A stretch of 64,000 nucleotides of DNA from Rutstroemia sp. NJR-2017a BVV2 (Eukaryota > Ascomycota > Leotiomycetes > Helotiales > Rutstroemiaceae): NCBI GenBank assembly GCA_002946415.1, contig NJPS01000046.1, forward strand, positions 1,612,001 through 1,676,000, given 5' to 3'. Positions 11,456 to 23,813 of this stretch are shown here, piece by piece (the stretch's first letter is position 1; every line of letters begins with the position of its first letter). The position numbers and the translations under genes are program-made. The notes under the pieces are model-generated. The model did not search any database and was not told the origin of the DNA. It worked only from the letters and a program-made list of their open reading frames with translations.

Positions 11456-14178
11456 ATGGCACCGGCACAGGATACGATGTTCCGCTCAGCGGACATGAGC
11501 ATGGTCCAGCTCTACATTTCCAACGAAATAGGCCGCGAAATTGTTAATGCACTGGGAGAGATTGGTCAAATCCAATTCCGAGATGTAGGACTGATCTCTA
11601 AAGATAGAAAGCCTTTTCTAATGTGTCTTGTAGCTCAATGCCGACGTAACCGCCTTTCAGCGAACCTTCACTCAGGAGATACGACGACTGGATAATGTCG
11701 AACGACAGCTTCGTATGTGCCGATCCGAATCCGCCTTTTAAGGTGGCGTTACTAATTGTTGCACAGGATACTTTCATGGCCAGATGGAAAAGGCTGGAAT
11801 TCCTCTTCGAAAGCTGGATCTTGATGTCGAAACACTTGCGGCTCCCACCGCCACCGAAATCGACGAATTATCCGATCGCAGCCAAAGCCTCGAACAACGA
11901 ATCGCGTCTCTAAATGACAGTTACGAAACATTGAAGAAGAGGGAGGTAGAACTTTCGGAATGGAGATGGGTCTTGAGGGAGGCTGGATCTTTCTTTGACC
12001 GAGCACATGGCAACGTCGATGAAATTAGAGCTTCGATTGATGAGGATGACGCACCCCTGCTCCAAGACGTGGAGCAACCACACCAGAACGGGGATGCAGA
12101 GCGATCATTTTCTGGAATGAATATTGGTTTCGTGGCAGGAGTCATTCCTCGGGATCGCATCGCAGCATTTGAGCGAATCCTGTGGAGAACTTTACGAGGC
12201 AACTTGTACATGAACCAGTCGGAAATCCCAGAACCAATCATCGACCCATCGAACAACGAAGCGATCAACAAGAACGTCTTTGTGATTTTTGCACATGGGA
12301 AGGAACTTATTGCCAAGATCAGGAAGATTTCCGAATCACTTGGCGCGGACCTTTATGCCGTGGACGAGAATAGCGATCTCCGTCGAGACCAAATTCACGA
12401 AGTCAACACTCGGCTGGGTGACCTGAATAGCGTTCTTCGCAACACAAAGCAGACACTCGATGCAGAACTTACTCAAATTGCACGAAGCTTGGCTGCATGG
12501 ATGGTAATCATTAAGAAGGAGAAGGCCGTTTATCAAACGCTGAACCTGTTCTCTTACGATCATGCGAGAAAAACCTTGATTGCCGAGGCTTGGTGTCCTT
12601 CAAACTCCTTGCCCCTTATCAAGTCGACTCTGCACGACGTCAATAACAGAGCCGGTCTTTCTGTTCCCTCTATCATCAACGAGATCAGAACAAATAAAAC
12701 TCCACCAACGTATCAAAAGACGAACAAGTTCACCGAAGGTTTCCAGACAATTATCAACGCGTACGGTACCGCAAAGTATCAAGAAGTCAATCCTGGTCTT
12801 CCCACCATTGTCACCTTTCCCTTCTTGTTTGCAGTCATGTTTGGTGACTTCGGACATGGTTTCCTCATGGTTTGCGCCGCATCGGCTATGATCTACTGGG
12901 AAAAATCACTGAAGAAGGTCCGCGACGAACTCTTCGGTATGGCTTTCTACGGTCGTTATATCATGTTGATGATGGGTATCTTCTCCATGTACACTGGTCT
13001 TATCTACAATGATGCATTCTCTAAATCATTCGCGTTCTTCCCTAGTGCTTGGGCATGGGCGGAAAACTATCCGGAATCCATCGAAGCTCATCTTAAAGAG
13101 CCCTCGGGATATCGTTACCCATTCGGTATGGATTGGATGTGGCACGGTGCTGAGAATGACCTCTTGTTCAGCAACAGTTACAAGATGAAGTTGAGTATCT
13201 TGATGGGTTGGTGCCACATGACCTATTCATTGTGTCTCTCCTACATCAATGCTCGTCATTTTAAGACACCCATTGATATCTGGGGTGTTTTCGTCCCGGG
13301 CATGATCTTCTTCCAATCAATCTTTGGTTACCTTGTCTTTACCATCGTCTACAAGTGGTCCATTGACTGGTATGCCATTGGTGAATCGCCTCCTGGATTG
13401 CTGAATATGCTCATCTATATGTTTTTGGCACCCGGTGAAGTCAATGAAGGTGAGAGTCTGTACCCACATCAAGGTGGTGTTCAGAAGATCCTCGTTATTA
13501 TTGCTGTTATCCAGGTTCCAATTTTGCTGTTGCTCAAGCCTTTCTATCTCCGATGGGAACACAACCAAGCTCGTGCAAAGGGATACAGAGGAATTGGCGA
13601 AACTTCACGAGTTAGCGCCCTGGACGGCGATGATGACGATCATACTCTTGACGGCAGGGCAAGCATGGCCAGTGATGGTGAAGGCGTTGCCATGATTACG
13701 CAGGACATTGGTGATGAAGAGCACGAAGAGTTTGAGTTCTCGGAAGTTATGATTCACCAAGTTATTCACACTATTGGTATAGTTCCCTGTTTCTCGCGTT
13801 TTCTTCCATCCTTACTAACGTGGCTTAGAATTTTGCTTGAACTGTGTATCTCACACCGCCTCATATCTACGTCTCTGGGCTCTGTCTCTGGCACATCAGC
13901 AACTTTCAGTTGTGCTCTGGAACATGACACTTGGCATTGGACTCAGCATGACTGGTCCTTCAGGTATCTTCATGATTGTGGTCACATTTTTCATGTGGTT
14001 CTTCCTCACGATTGCAGTCTTGGTTGTGATGGAGGGCACCAGTGCAATGTTGCACAGTCTTCGTTTGCATTGGGTCGAGGCAATGAGTAAGCATTTCTTG
14101 GGAGATGGGATACCGTTCGAGCCATTCTCGTTCAAGCAAATGTTGGAGGATGATGCCTCAGCAGCCGATATTTCCTAG
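11456..14178 (+). CDS. vph1: V-type H+-ATPase subunit a (Vph1/Stv1)
   Basis: 855-aa membrane subunit of the V0 sector, which carries protons into vacuole, Golgi or endosome lumen. Four exons: 11456-11584, 11634-11712, 11767-13776, 13829-14178. The start is supported by the conserved opening [14 protein letters not shown] cytosolic N-terminal half with coiled coil (about residues 40-390) precedes a C-terminal half with about eight membrane spans. Recognisable marks include [25 protein letters not shown] and [15 protein letters not shown]; the Arg of the last motif (about residue 754) corresponds to the essential proton-channel arginine of the family. Length matches the usual 800-860. A loop rich in Asp/Glu near residues 660-710 is fungal-typical. 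Vph1 versus Stv1 cannot be separated by eye; a single filamentous-fungal subunit a is usually called Vph1. Confidence 0.96.
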
Positions 14179-15111
14179 GCATCCGTTCCTTGTTTCTAGT
14201 TTTCCTTTTTGCGTTCCGTAGATTCAACCTGTACCTGTAGAACCGAAATGTACTTTACTATACCTATATCAACATAAGTTAATGTGGCATATGGGAAGAC
14301 TGAAAGAGATAATGGCAATTTTTGAGAAAGGCCTGGATCTACCCAAGTAAAGCTGCATAAATGTGGTGGCACCAATGAACGACGTCTACTGCTCCCGTGG
14401 AGTCTTCCCGACTTTCTAATGCGGGGGCGACCCTCTTTGTCCCTGGGTCGGAACGGCTGCTGCTTTAGATTCGAGAGCAGACGATCCCTTCGCGACTGAC
14501 TAGGTGTTGCAGCACATCCCAATGAGCAAATATTGAAGCATGAAGCTCCCTCTTGCGAAGCGGCGTTCAATACGTCCTGTTCTGGTAAGTTTCATCACAC
14601 CGCGAATTCCAGATGTTGGGAATTTTTCATGATTCAATATTACATGTAAGGTTACGAGTAATAACCTTCCTGGGTGGGGTGCCAGGTGCGTAATCGATAA
14701 ACGGAAACAAGCTTTCCTTCCGCACGCTTTGCCCCACGACATTTCTTTTTCTGTGTGGGCAATTGGGCTTTGGTCGGTGACAGCAAGTTGGAACGTTGAA
14801 CCCAATCATAACGTTACTTTTGAGGCCTTTTCAGGTTCTTTTTCTTATTTTTCGTTCTAAAGTTGCTTTGCCCCCACTCCCTTGTCCCGTCTCGTGTTCT
14901 GAACTTTGAAGGAGCTTTTTTCGTTCTATAAAAGCGCGGGTGAATCCTTCTTCTCCGGACCCGTTCGTTCTATTCACTTCCCCGCCGTGTACATACCCAC
15001 CCAATTTTCTGTATAAAGTCGCGGGAGCACTCTCTCTAGGGAGCATCGAATTGCTTAATCTACTATCTCGCATCGAATTCGAGGAAGAAAGGACACGCAG
15101 GGAAAGACAAG
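14179..15111. other. Intergenic, promoter of the aminotransferase
   Basis: No gene seen. The stretch from about 14820 to 15110 is T/C-rich with a TATA element and is probably the promoter plus 5' leader of the next gene. Confidence 0.6.
14927..14933 (+). promoter_or_regulatory. TATA box of the aminotransferase gene
   Basis: TATAAAA in a pyrimidine-rich setting, 185 bases before the ATG at 15112. Confidence 0.45.
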
Positions 15112-17023
15112 ATGTCGTTCAATCATAGAAAGTTCTCAATGAACAGGTCCACTGGGGCCCCAAGATTGTCAACTAAAATGAATCGGAGATTCAGTACTCA
15201 TGAACCTTCTGCAAATGGTTTGTCACTTTATTATCATTCTTCTTGAAGGTTTCGTGTGGGTTTGGCCCCTCTGAGATCATCAACGCAGGCTTCTAGAAAG
15301 CTTGCTATAGCTCGAGTCAGCATAAGAGATGTCTCCAATACATTCTCTGTTGCTAAATTCGAGCAGAGCAGAGCAGCCCCAGAATGGAATTGCTCATCTG
15401 TACTTTGCCCGCTAACGTTCAACCTTAGAGATGGACTCAAAGATCCACAAGCAATTCAGAAATGCCCATGAAGGACACAAATCTCATGCAGGACTGGATC
15501 CTACTCGTGCCAGCACTGGTGTAGTCTGGTGTACCGAGCGAGCTTACGAGCATGGTTTTGCTGAAGAGCCTGAGAAATGGGCAAACCTAGGACAGGGAGC
15601 TCCAGAAGTCGACGACGAGATCGAGGGCAGTTTCGAACGCCCCCACAACATCGACATTACAATGGCTGGCAGAGAGTATGGACCTACGGCTGGTATTAAG
15701 AGCTTGCGGGCGGCAGTTGCAAACTTATACAACGTTCACCACAGAGCCGGTAAACCAAGTCAATATACATGGGAGAATGTCTGCATTGTGCCAGGTGGTC
15801 GTGCAGGATTGATCAGAATTGCAGCGGTTTTGAACAATGCCTACTTAGGCTTCTTCATTCCGGATTACACGGCATACAATGAGATGTTGTCGCTTTTCAA
15901 GAACGTAGGTTTGGTACATTGTCATTAAGAGACGTTCAGGGCTGACTTCAAACAGTTCGCAGCAATTCCCTCCCCTCTATCCATGGAAGATGAATACCAC
16001 ATCCATCCAAACAAGATTGCTGAGGAAATCGCTCGTGGTACCTCGGTCATTCTGACCTCCAACCCTCGAAACCCCACTGGTAAAGTTGTTAAGAACCCTC
16101 AGTTAAATGAGATCCAAGACATTTGCAGAGATCGTGCTACTTTGGTCATGGATGAATTCTACAGTGGTTACAATTATACGTCTGATTGCGATGGTACTAC
16201 CATCAGTGCTGCCGAGAACGTTGATGATGTTGACGACGACGATGTCTTGATCATTGATGGTCTTACCAAGCGCTTCAGATTACCTGGATGGAGAATCGCG
16301 TGGATTCTTGGTCCTAAGGTTAGATTGTGCTTCTACATGCTCAAAGAATCCAACTGACGTTTAACAGGAATTTATTAAAGCCATCGGATCTTGTGGTTCT
16401 TACCTTGATGGTGGTGCTAACGTTCCTTTCCAAGAGGCTGCAATCCCTATGCTGGAGCCAGAAAAGGTTCGCAAAGAAATGATTGCCTTACAAAGGCACT
16501 TCCGCGTAAGTTGTCGACTAGGATCAGATCTTGTATCTCCCTAACTGGGTATCTAGGACAAGCGTGATTATGTCGTTGGACGTCTTCGGGACATGGGCTT
16601 CAAGATTACAAATGTGCCCGACAGCACTTTCTACCTGTGGCTAGGTAAGTGGAGTTAATCTTGTCGCCAACAAAGATGTTTCTAATTAGTCGTTGTAGAT
16701 CTCGAAGGACTACCAGAAGCAATCTGTGATGGTCTCAACTTCTTCCAAGCTTGTCTTGAGGAACGTGTCATCGTTGTGCCCGGTATCTTCTTTGATTTGA
16801 ACCCAAGTAAGAGAAGAGACTTGTTCGATAGTCCATGTCACCATTTCGTTCGATTCAGTTATGGTCCTACCATGGAGACTTTGAAGATGGGCTTGGACGG
16901 CATCCAAAGAGTTGTCAATAAGTGAGTAACTCGTGCCCGCTTGGTGCTCTCTATCGAGGACATTGCTAACAAATTAATAGATTCGCTGAAGGGGACAAAT
17001 TAGACCAAAAAGAGACAAATTAG
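15112..17023 (+). CDS. PLP-dependent aminotransferase, class I/II
   Basis: 478-aa fold-type I aminotransferase in seven exons (15112-15217, 15429-15904, 15956-16318, 16368-16505, 16557-16644, 16699-16921, 16981-17023). Visible motifs: NLGQGAPE near the N-domain, REYGPTAG, SNPRNPTG (about residues 229-236), and the Schiff-base lysine in DGLTKRFRLPGWR (about residue 299). The Arg in FVRFSYG near the C-terminus should bind the substrate carboxylate. Exon 1 codes a basic Ser/Asn-rich leader ending RRFSTHE, which looks like a mitochondrial presequence; translation from ATG 15431 would drop it. An Asp-rich loop (DDVDDDDV) precedes the lysine motif. Substrate is unknown; aspartate, alanine or aromatic acids are all possible. 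Confidence 0.92.
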
Positions 17024-17485
17024 AGCAATAGACGATTTGGATCTTGGGACAGCTTCATCATTTTTGCGATATCGAGGGATTAAAGTTATGAAAGGCGTCT
17101 ACCTTTATGGAATAGATGAGAAATGAGAAATGATTCGATGTCTGAATATCATATATTGTACTTCTCGTGCTATCCGGTAATGACAAAAAGAATGCTGATC
17201 CTGCAGATTCTCACATCTATCAAGTGATCTAGCATGTGTTGCTTGCAATATTTCTTGGAGATTGTCTGTGACTAAAATACTTTTCTCACAACATCTGTGC
17301 CAGAAAATAATTATCTTTTCTCCTTCCATCATATCTAATCCAACCCCCTTCACCCGAAATCATACTCGACGCTCATTAAATTACCATTATAAGTTCTTTA
17401 TTCTCCAACTCCGTTCCGAATAATCTTATCCATTCCATTCCATGCAATTATCTCATTACTATTTCCTCTTCTTCCATTCTCTAAT
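17024..17485. other. Short convergent intergenic region
   Basis: Space between two converging genes; presumably two 3' UTRs. Nothing else seen. Confidence 0.6.
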
Positions 17486-19508
17486 TTAAGAACACGTCCC
17501 AAACGCACTCTGACACCCACTCCCACAATACGCGCTCGTGCTCCCACAGTACCCATACTGCGAACAGCAGTTCCCGAACGAGCTCCCCTTACACGTCGTC
17601 TTCCCTCCACACGACGCATCTGTGGAAACTTTTAGCGTGGCGGTTGGCTGAGCTGCTGTCGTGGTTGTGCTTGTCGTAGTACTGCCCGAAGAACCAGACC
17701 CGGAATCCGTATTCCCAATACTCTGCGGATTCCAGAACACCTGCGCGGCGTCGTACGTCTGCTTGAGGGAAAGCAGCTTGTTGTAGGTCGCGGAGCCGTA
17801 CCCAGAGACGGCGGCGGAGACGGCGGAGAGGGATGGGTCGACGTAGTTGAGGTAGGTGGAGAAGGCGGTGGAGGTGCTGGTTAGGGCGGCGTTGAGGCTG
17901 TCGACGTAGGTGAGGAGGGTGGAGGGGAAGGGGGGGGAGGAGGTGAATGCGTAGTTCTGGGGTGGGTGTTAGTCGGATGGTTTTTGGGGGAGGTGGGGGT
18001 GGGGGGTTAGGGGAGGGTGCGATGATATGGAGGGAAAGGGGAAATGGAATCAACTAACCTGGAAAACCCAATGCGTATCACGATCCGAATACGCGCTAGC
18101 ATCCGCACTCGGCACATTCACCTGGCTCCCCGCGCCACCATACAGATCAATAATCGAGTACCAATCCCCTGGCGCATTGCGCCCCTTATTTATCAAGAAG
18201 GAGAAGTAACTCGTCAGCTGCGCGTTAGTCAAAGGCTGCGCGTTCTTCGTCACCACGGACTTCGCGTAGAAGGTGTCGTGCGCATTATACCCCGTCAAGG
18301 GCTCAGCAAGCGCCCCGCCGTTATTGACATCGACGAGGGCGTCTGTCCAGCCGAGAGATTTCACGGAGGTGCTCGCGGCGGTGGGGAAGGCGGCGAGGAT
18401 TTTTTGAAAGGTGGTTGCTTTGAAGGTGTCGATGTTGCAGGAGACGCACCAGCCGGAGAGGGAGAAGGAGCCGTAGTTGTCGGTGTAGATGCCAAGGGTG
18501 ATGTTGTTGTAGATGGCGGTTTGGTCTAGAGTGAAGGCCTGGAGTTTGGAGAAGGAGGATACGGCTGTGGAGACGGATGAGAGGGTCGAGGGGATGCTGG
18601 CTGAGAAGGTCACGACGTTGGAGGGGGCGGCGAAGGTTTGCAGGTAGAAGGTTGTGGCGATGCCGAAGGAGTCGCCGGCGCCGCGCATGGCGTAGAAGAG
18701 CTCGGGGTAGGCGGTGCTGGTGGTGTGTACTTGGGTGCCGTTTGCGACGACGACGTCTAGACCGACAATGGTGTCGAGGGCGAGGCCCCAGAGACGAGAT
18801 GCATAGCCGTAACCGCCGTGCAAGAAGTGACCGCCAATGCCGACACCAGGACAGGTGCCGTGGGGCACGGCGCGTTTGCCTTGGTTGTAGAGGCCAAGGG
18901 CGAGATTACCGAGACGGACACCGCCGCCGACGGTGGCGATGTTGGTTTCTGTTTTGGAGGTTAGTTTGAGTGTAGGTGTTGGGGGCAGATCAGGGGGACG
19001 TACGGGCATTGACGCTGATGGAGTTGAAATTCTGAAGGTTGACGATCAAACTCCCGTCCTTACCACCAGTGGAAAAACTCGCATAGGAGTGACCACCGGA
19101 CTTAGCCTGCACCTTGAGGCCTGCTGCTGCTGCACAAGTGACCGAGTCGCTCACGTGCTGGGAGGTGGTCGGGAGAGTGACAATGGCGGGGGTGTAGGGA
19201 AGACGGAGATTATACGGTTGGATTAGGCTGGACCATGTTGAGGACGAGCTGTCCTGGAAAGGAACGGAGTGCTGAGTAAGGCAGTCTTGGATGCTCGTTG
19301 CTCGAGTCTCGATGCTGGTGTAGGGGAAGGCGGATGACAATGGGACTGCACATAGGATGGCTAGTCGAGAGATTGTCGACCGTAGGCCATGCTGAAGGTG
19401 CTGTTAGTAAGATGTATACAAAGACATAGGATTGTAGTTTGAGCCACAGGATCCTTGGCTGAGTGCATAACTCGTCATACTCACTTTATGTCGGTTCGGC
19501 TGATGCAT
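17486..19508 (-). CDS. Secreted AA7-type FAD oligosaccharide oxidase with C-terminal CBM18
   Basis: 590-aa secreted flavo-oxidase in four exons (19485-19508, 19004-19391, 18059-18948, 17486-17956). The first exon is only 24 nt; joined across a GTGAGT...TTCAG intron it gives a basic n-region followed by a signal-peptide core (LAILCAVPLSSA). The FAD/PCMH domain shows both covalent flavin attachment residues: His in SGGHSYA (about 109) and Cys in GTCPGVGIGGH (about 170), as in glucooligosaccharide and chitooligosaccharide oxidases. The BBE domain ends near FWNPQSI. A Ser/Thr linker then leads to a 41-residue hevein-like module with eight cysteines (residues 550-590). Family AA7 oxidises the reducing end of oligosaccharides to the lactone and makes H2O2. 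The CBM18 suggests chitin or chito-oligosaccharide as the target; that is inference. Coding GC is higher than in neighbouring genes. Confidence 0.92.
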
Positions 19509-20355
19509 GGTTGAATTAACCTTGTACTTTATGTCCGAGCGAGAGAAAGGGGTAAAATTGTGGAGGACGGACACAACCAAACAGGAAGTGTAGTTGCGAA
19601 TAGTAAAGCAAACGAATGTAGATAACGATTGAAAGAAAGGAAAGACGGTACTTAAATGCAATAGTCCTACCTACATAGTAATGGATTACTCTCGGAATAA
19701 GCACGCACCATAACTCACGTGAATACAAAGAGTGGAAAACCCTCGAAATACGAGAAGTTTTCAACACTAAAGTCACTTCTTTGCTGATCACCGTCGCCAA
19801 GAGCCCCATACTCTCTGCACCTAAGAACTAGGTAGTTGCGGCATGAAGCACTAAAATTAGAGAACCCAAGATCTCAACGCAAGGAGAAAGTTCCGAGAGC
19901 CGTCCCAATTGGATCTTTTCTGCATGTTCGGGTCATTCTTGTTCTGCTGTACGAGTTTGTTGGGTATTTTTGTCGGGTTCGCGTGAGTTCAGCCGCACAC
20001 AAGCATGCGGGCTGGGTCAGAGTGCATGGCAAGTCACGATTCTTTGACAACAAGGCAGTGTTGTGGTGATATCCACGTGGAAGACACTTAGCCCATGGGG
20101 AAATACGAAGAGGAGAAGTGCTTGGATGAAAAAACACTCAGCTTGGTATTTGATATATTTACACCGCTTGTTAGCACCCCGCCTTGTGATATGGTTCAAT
20201 GTGATGGAATACCGCCATCGTCGTTTACAACGCCTTGCCGTACCCGTTCCGTCTTTACTTGTACAACTGTAGAACTGTGTCTCATATCATAGCCATGTCG
20301 AACCTGTCGTGTATTCGCTATAAATTTTCATCTCGTGTATGGACTTATGCGTCTC
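19509..20355. other. Intergenic, no gene seen
   Basis: Upstream of the AA7 gene and downstream of the small minus-strand gene. Short open frames only. Confidence 0.55.
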
Positions 20356-20861
20356 CTATTTACTCGACGAAGGGTCCGGAATTCCATCCCCGGCTGTGCT
20401 CTTATATTGATGTCTCAAGAATTGTTCAATGGGCACATCGTGATCTGGTCGCGTCGGTGGCGCCTTTTCATCCTTCACCGGATTCTCCTCCGGCCCTTGA
20501 TCGTAAGCATGCTGTTGTAATGCGCTGATACCTGGAATATAAGACATTGCTTTCATGGTCAGCTGGCCGTTACGTGAAGATCGCAGTCAACCAACTCGTT
20601 TCTCACAACGAGCGTGAATTGCCTACCTTTTTCCGTGAAGCTTGGTTCTTTCTGCGGTGGTCCACCATGTGCTGCTTCATTCAATTTGTCTTTGAAATCG
20701 CCCTTCTTGAACTTATTTCCATGCGAGTCTTTCCCAACTTTGTCTTCTTCCTTCGGGGCTCCATCCCCGGCAGCGGTCGTAGAAACAGCATTGGCTACTG
20801 TTTCTATTGTTGAAGAGGCAGTGTCTCTTACACTTTCGAGGGTTGATTGTTGGGACGACAT
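20356..20861 (-). CDS. Small hydrophilic disordered protein, 136 aa
   Basis: Two exons (20627-20861 and 20356-20531), joined by a GTAGGC...TTCCAG intron that preserves frame. The protein starts MSSQQSTLESVRDTA, has an amphipathic Ala/Thr/Val stretch, then a highly charged Gly/Lys/Asp region (GNKFKKGDFKDKLNEAA) and a Pro/Asp-rich tail ending PDPSSSK. There is no signal peptide, membrane span or Cys. The composition is like stress-induced LEA/Hsp12-like or conidiation-associated small proteins of ascomycetes, but I cannot name a family. The continuous frame across the intron and the sensible composition make it a likely real gene. Confidence 0.75.
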
Positions 20862-21924
20862 GCTGTATCAAAGATTACTTCGTACAAATACTGGAGTGTG
20901 AGGTTAGCAGTGAATGCGGAGGCGGAGGAAGTCCGTTGAAAGGAGGGGTACCTACAGGGCTGATGATGGCCCCTAGCTAGCAGGACAATCTCCCAAGATA
21001 GTAGCAATTGAGGTAATTAAGCGCGACTTTGGAGACGGAATATTCGCTGGACTTTGTGACTTTGTAACTCTCACAACTTGTTTGACTGGAATGAATTGGA
21101 TCGAATTGAGTCGAGTTGAATTGTGGGAAGTTCTCGAATGTACTTGCCAGTCCAATTAGTAGTAATAGTCGATAGTCGCATCTGCCGTACCTGTCCAGGT
21201 GGTATTGTCTTGTGCAAAGTGGTGCTATTTCTGCATTCCAGGTTATTTCTCCCCGCTTGACGTCAGAACATGGGCAGGGCATCACAAAGCACTTGGTTGC
21301 TTGCTTGGCTGGCTATAACGGCACGTCTTGTTCCGCATTTGTAAATTCGTACATTAGCACTGAATTTTTATAGCGATCAACAGGGTCTGGTCGGAGAGAT
21401 TGCGAATGGCAGGATTTTGTTCGTCGATTCTTCAGCCCTGTGGCCCTACATATAACCTTATTGCGAGATGCATTTTGCATGCGAACAATTGAATGTTGCG
21501 ACAGAAGGAGTGAAGAGGAAGTAGAGGAAGAAGAGAAAGAAGAAGGACACGACGGGAACGCGAATGGCATTGAGCTCAATTATCATTAAGTCATCACGGA
21601 TTGGCGGAAAGGCGATGGTGCATATCGGATGTGATTTTGCGCCGAATTCGCCGACTCGAAGAAAACGCGCCGCATAAGACGCTCGAGGCTGGCCTGAGCC
21701 TATTCATATTCAATCTGAAGTATCAAATGGATGCTCTCGTTACGCTTCAAAAGTGCTTGTTTATGTTTATCCCAAGATTTGCATCCAAGCATATGAAGAC
21801 TGAAGAGTGAGGGACGCATTCACCTCACCCCTTGGCAGATTCCCATTCACCCCTTGCGAGGACATCTTGGCCTACCAAGCCCACCCACATACAGGCCTGT
21901 TCAGCCCTCTATGACCACATAAAT
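20862..21924. other. Divergent intergenic region
   Basis: Between the small minus-strand gene and the Zn2Cys6 regulator. No supported gene. Includes a GAATTG-rich stretch near 21090-21120. Confidence 0.55.
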
Positions 21925-23294
21925 ATGGAACCAGTCACAGCACCCGACAATATGTTTAGTTCGTCTCGTCGGTCGCACCGGAAGACAAGAACTGGATGTA
22001 ACAATTGTAAGAGAAGGAAGATCAAGGTGAGACAAGATGCCTGCCTGCCTGCCTTTCCTTCTATCGTCGGATATGTAGATGTCATGCTGTCCGAATACGA
22101 ATACTTCTATCCGAGTTCCTCGAAACTTCTCAAGGGACCAACTCTTTTTCATTCTCTTTCTTTTACCTACTTACTTACTAACATCTATATACTTAGTGCG
22201 GAGAAGGCAAACCATCATGTTTAAACTGCATCAAGCACTCCATACCGTGTGACTACACACGTGCCAATGCCCTCGCAGCCAAATCCGCTGCTGCAGCAGC
22301 CGGTGCAAGCTCCAGTCTCTCTCCCGGCTCCTCAGCCGATCCAGGCGATGGGATTCCCGCATCCCCAAGCCAACCTGCCCCTCTAAGTCTCATGGACATG
22401 GAAGTGTTCCACCACTTCTGCACGCACGCCTCCGTCGACATAAACAGCGACCCCGAAGTGAAATCGCTCTGGCGCACCACCATCCCCTCCCTCGCCTGCG
22501 GCTACGAATTCCTCATGCGCTCCCTCCTCGCCTTCTCCTCCCTGCATCTCGCACGCTTGCGGCCCTCGCAGCGCGAGAAATATTACACGTACTCTCTACT
22601 CCAACACCAGACAGCCCTCCAGCAAGCAACCCTCGTGCTCCCCAACACCACGTCAGAGACCTGCGCCCCGCTGCACATCTTCACCATTCTCACTGGAATG
22701 CACACACTAGGACACCCCAAAAACCTCGGCGAATTCGCCATCGTCGGGGAATCCGGAATCGCGCAATGGCTCGTCCTCTTCCGCGGAACCACCGCCATCA
22801 TCGAGCAATTCCGTTCCTCCCTCGAAACCGGATGTCTCTCGCCCCTCTTCCGCGCCCGTGCCGAGCGCATCGCCCTCCGCGAATCCTACGCCACATCCTC
22901 CCCTACCCAGCACCTCACGCCCCTCCTCCATCTCATCCAGAACCTCTCCCTCCCCCCCTCCGAAACCGGCATCTACATAGAGGCGATCCAGGGACTAGAG
23001 CGCACGTACAAATTCATGCACAACTGCCCGGAAGCGCAGTACGAGACGGGGGACATCTTTGTATGGCTGATCCGGCTGTCGGACGCGTATTTGATGCGCC
23101 TGCGCGACGGGGCGCAGGAGGCGTTGGTGGTGTTTGCGTTTTCGTGTGTGTTGTTTAAGAAGTTGGAGCGGTTTTGGTGGATCGAGGGGTGGAGTGCGCA
23201 TGTGATGGGGAGTATTTATGGGTTTTTGGATGAGGAGCATAGGGGGTGGATTGAGGAGCCGATTAGGGAGATTGGGTGGGTGAGGGGGGAGTGA
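21925..23294 (+). CDS. Zn2Cys6 transcription factor
   Basis: 399-aa fungal binuclear-cluster regulator in two exons (21925-22026, 22197-23294). The zinc cluster is split by the intron: CNNCKRRKIK ends exon 1 and CGEGKPSCLNC...C opens exon 2, giving Cx2Cx6Cx6Cx2Cx6C with basic residues between Cys 2 and Cys 3. An Ala/Ser/Pro linker follows, then a helical C-terminal region resembling the Upc2/sterol-regulator-like fungal domain (LMDMEVFHHFCTHAS, ...SLLAFSSLHLA). I started at the ATG of MEPVTAP; a second ATG nine codons later is possible. Its 3' end faces the MFS transporter gene, which it may or may not control. Confidence 0.9.
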
Positions 23295-23813
23295 AGGGAG
23301 GTTGGGAACAGTGTGGAGAATGAGGAGGGAACTTGGGGGTGATTGAGGGAAGAGTTGGAATGCAGTAGGTATAAGATTCCCTCATTTAGGATGTAAGTGC
23401 TGGTGATCAGGCACCTGGTATTCAATATATAGGTCGGATGAATATATAATGTAGATATCTGGGAAAAGGAATTTTACAACACCAGTCGTCTGACTATTGT
23501 CTGGCTACATGAAATGATTATGATAAGGAGATCTCAGGAGATCTGATGAAGCGAGCTGTTCAAAATGCCCGTCTATCTCTACAGTCTGCCTCACAGCTTC
23601 TAGACATAATGCTGGACAACGCATAACCTTTCCACACCAAAACCTAGTGAATTAGAAAAACAGTTTTCCGGGGCGCGCGGCGTCCACTTCTCATCAATTA
23701 TATGTCCAATATACAGCCGGCCGCCCAAAAACTTAATACAGGCCTCTTTCCGCCTTCGCATTTTTCTCCTTCCATTCCTTCCGCATTCCCACTTTATCTT
23801 TTTCTCGCAAGAC
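23295..23813. other. Convergent intergenic region
   Basis: About 520 bases between two converging genes; likely 3' UTRs. No other feature seen. Confidence 0.6.

Noticed and set aside
18027..18969. Several plus-strand frames over the AA7 gene
   Set aside because: Antisense shadows in GC-rich coding DNA; Arg/Gly-rich translations without domains.
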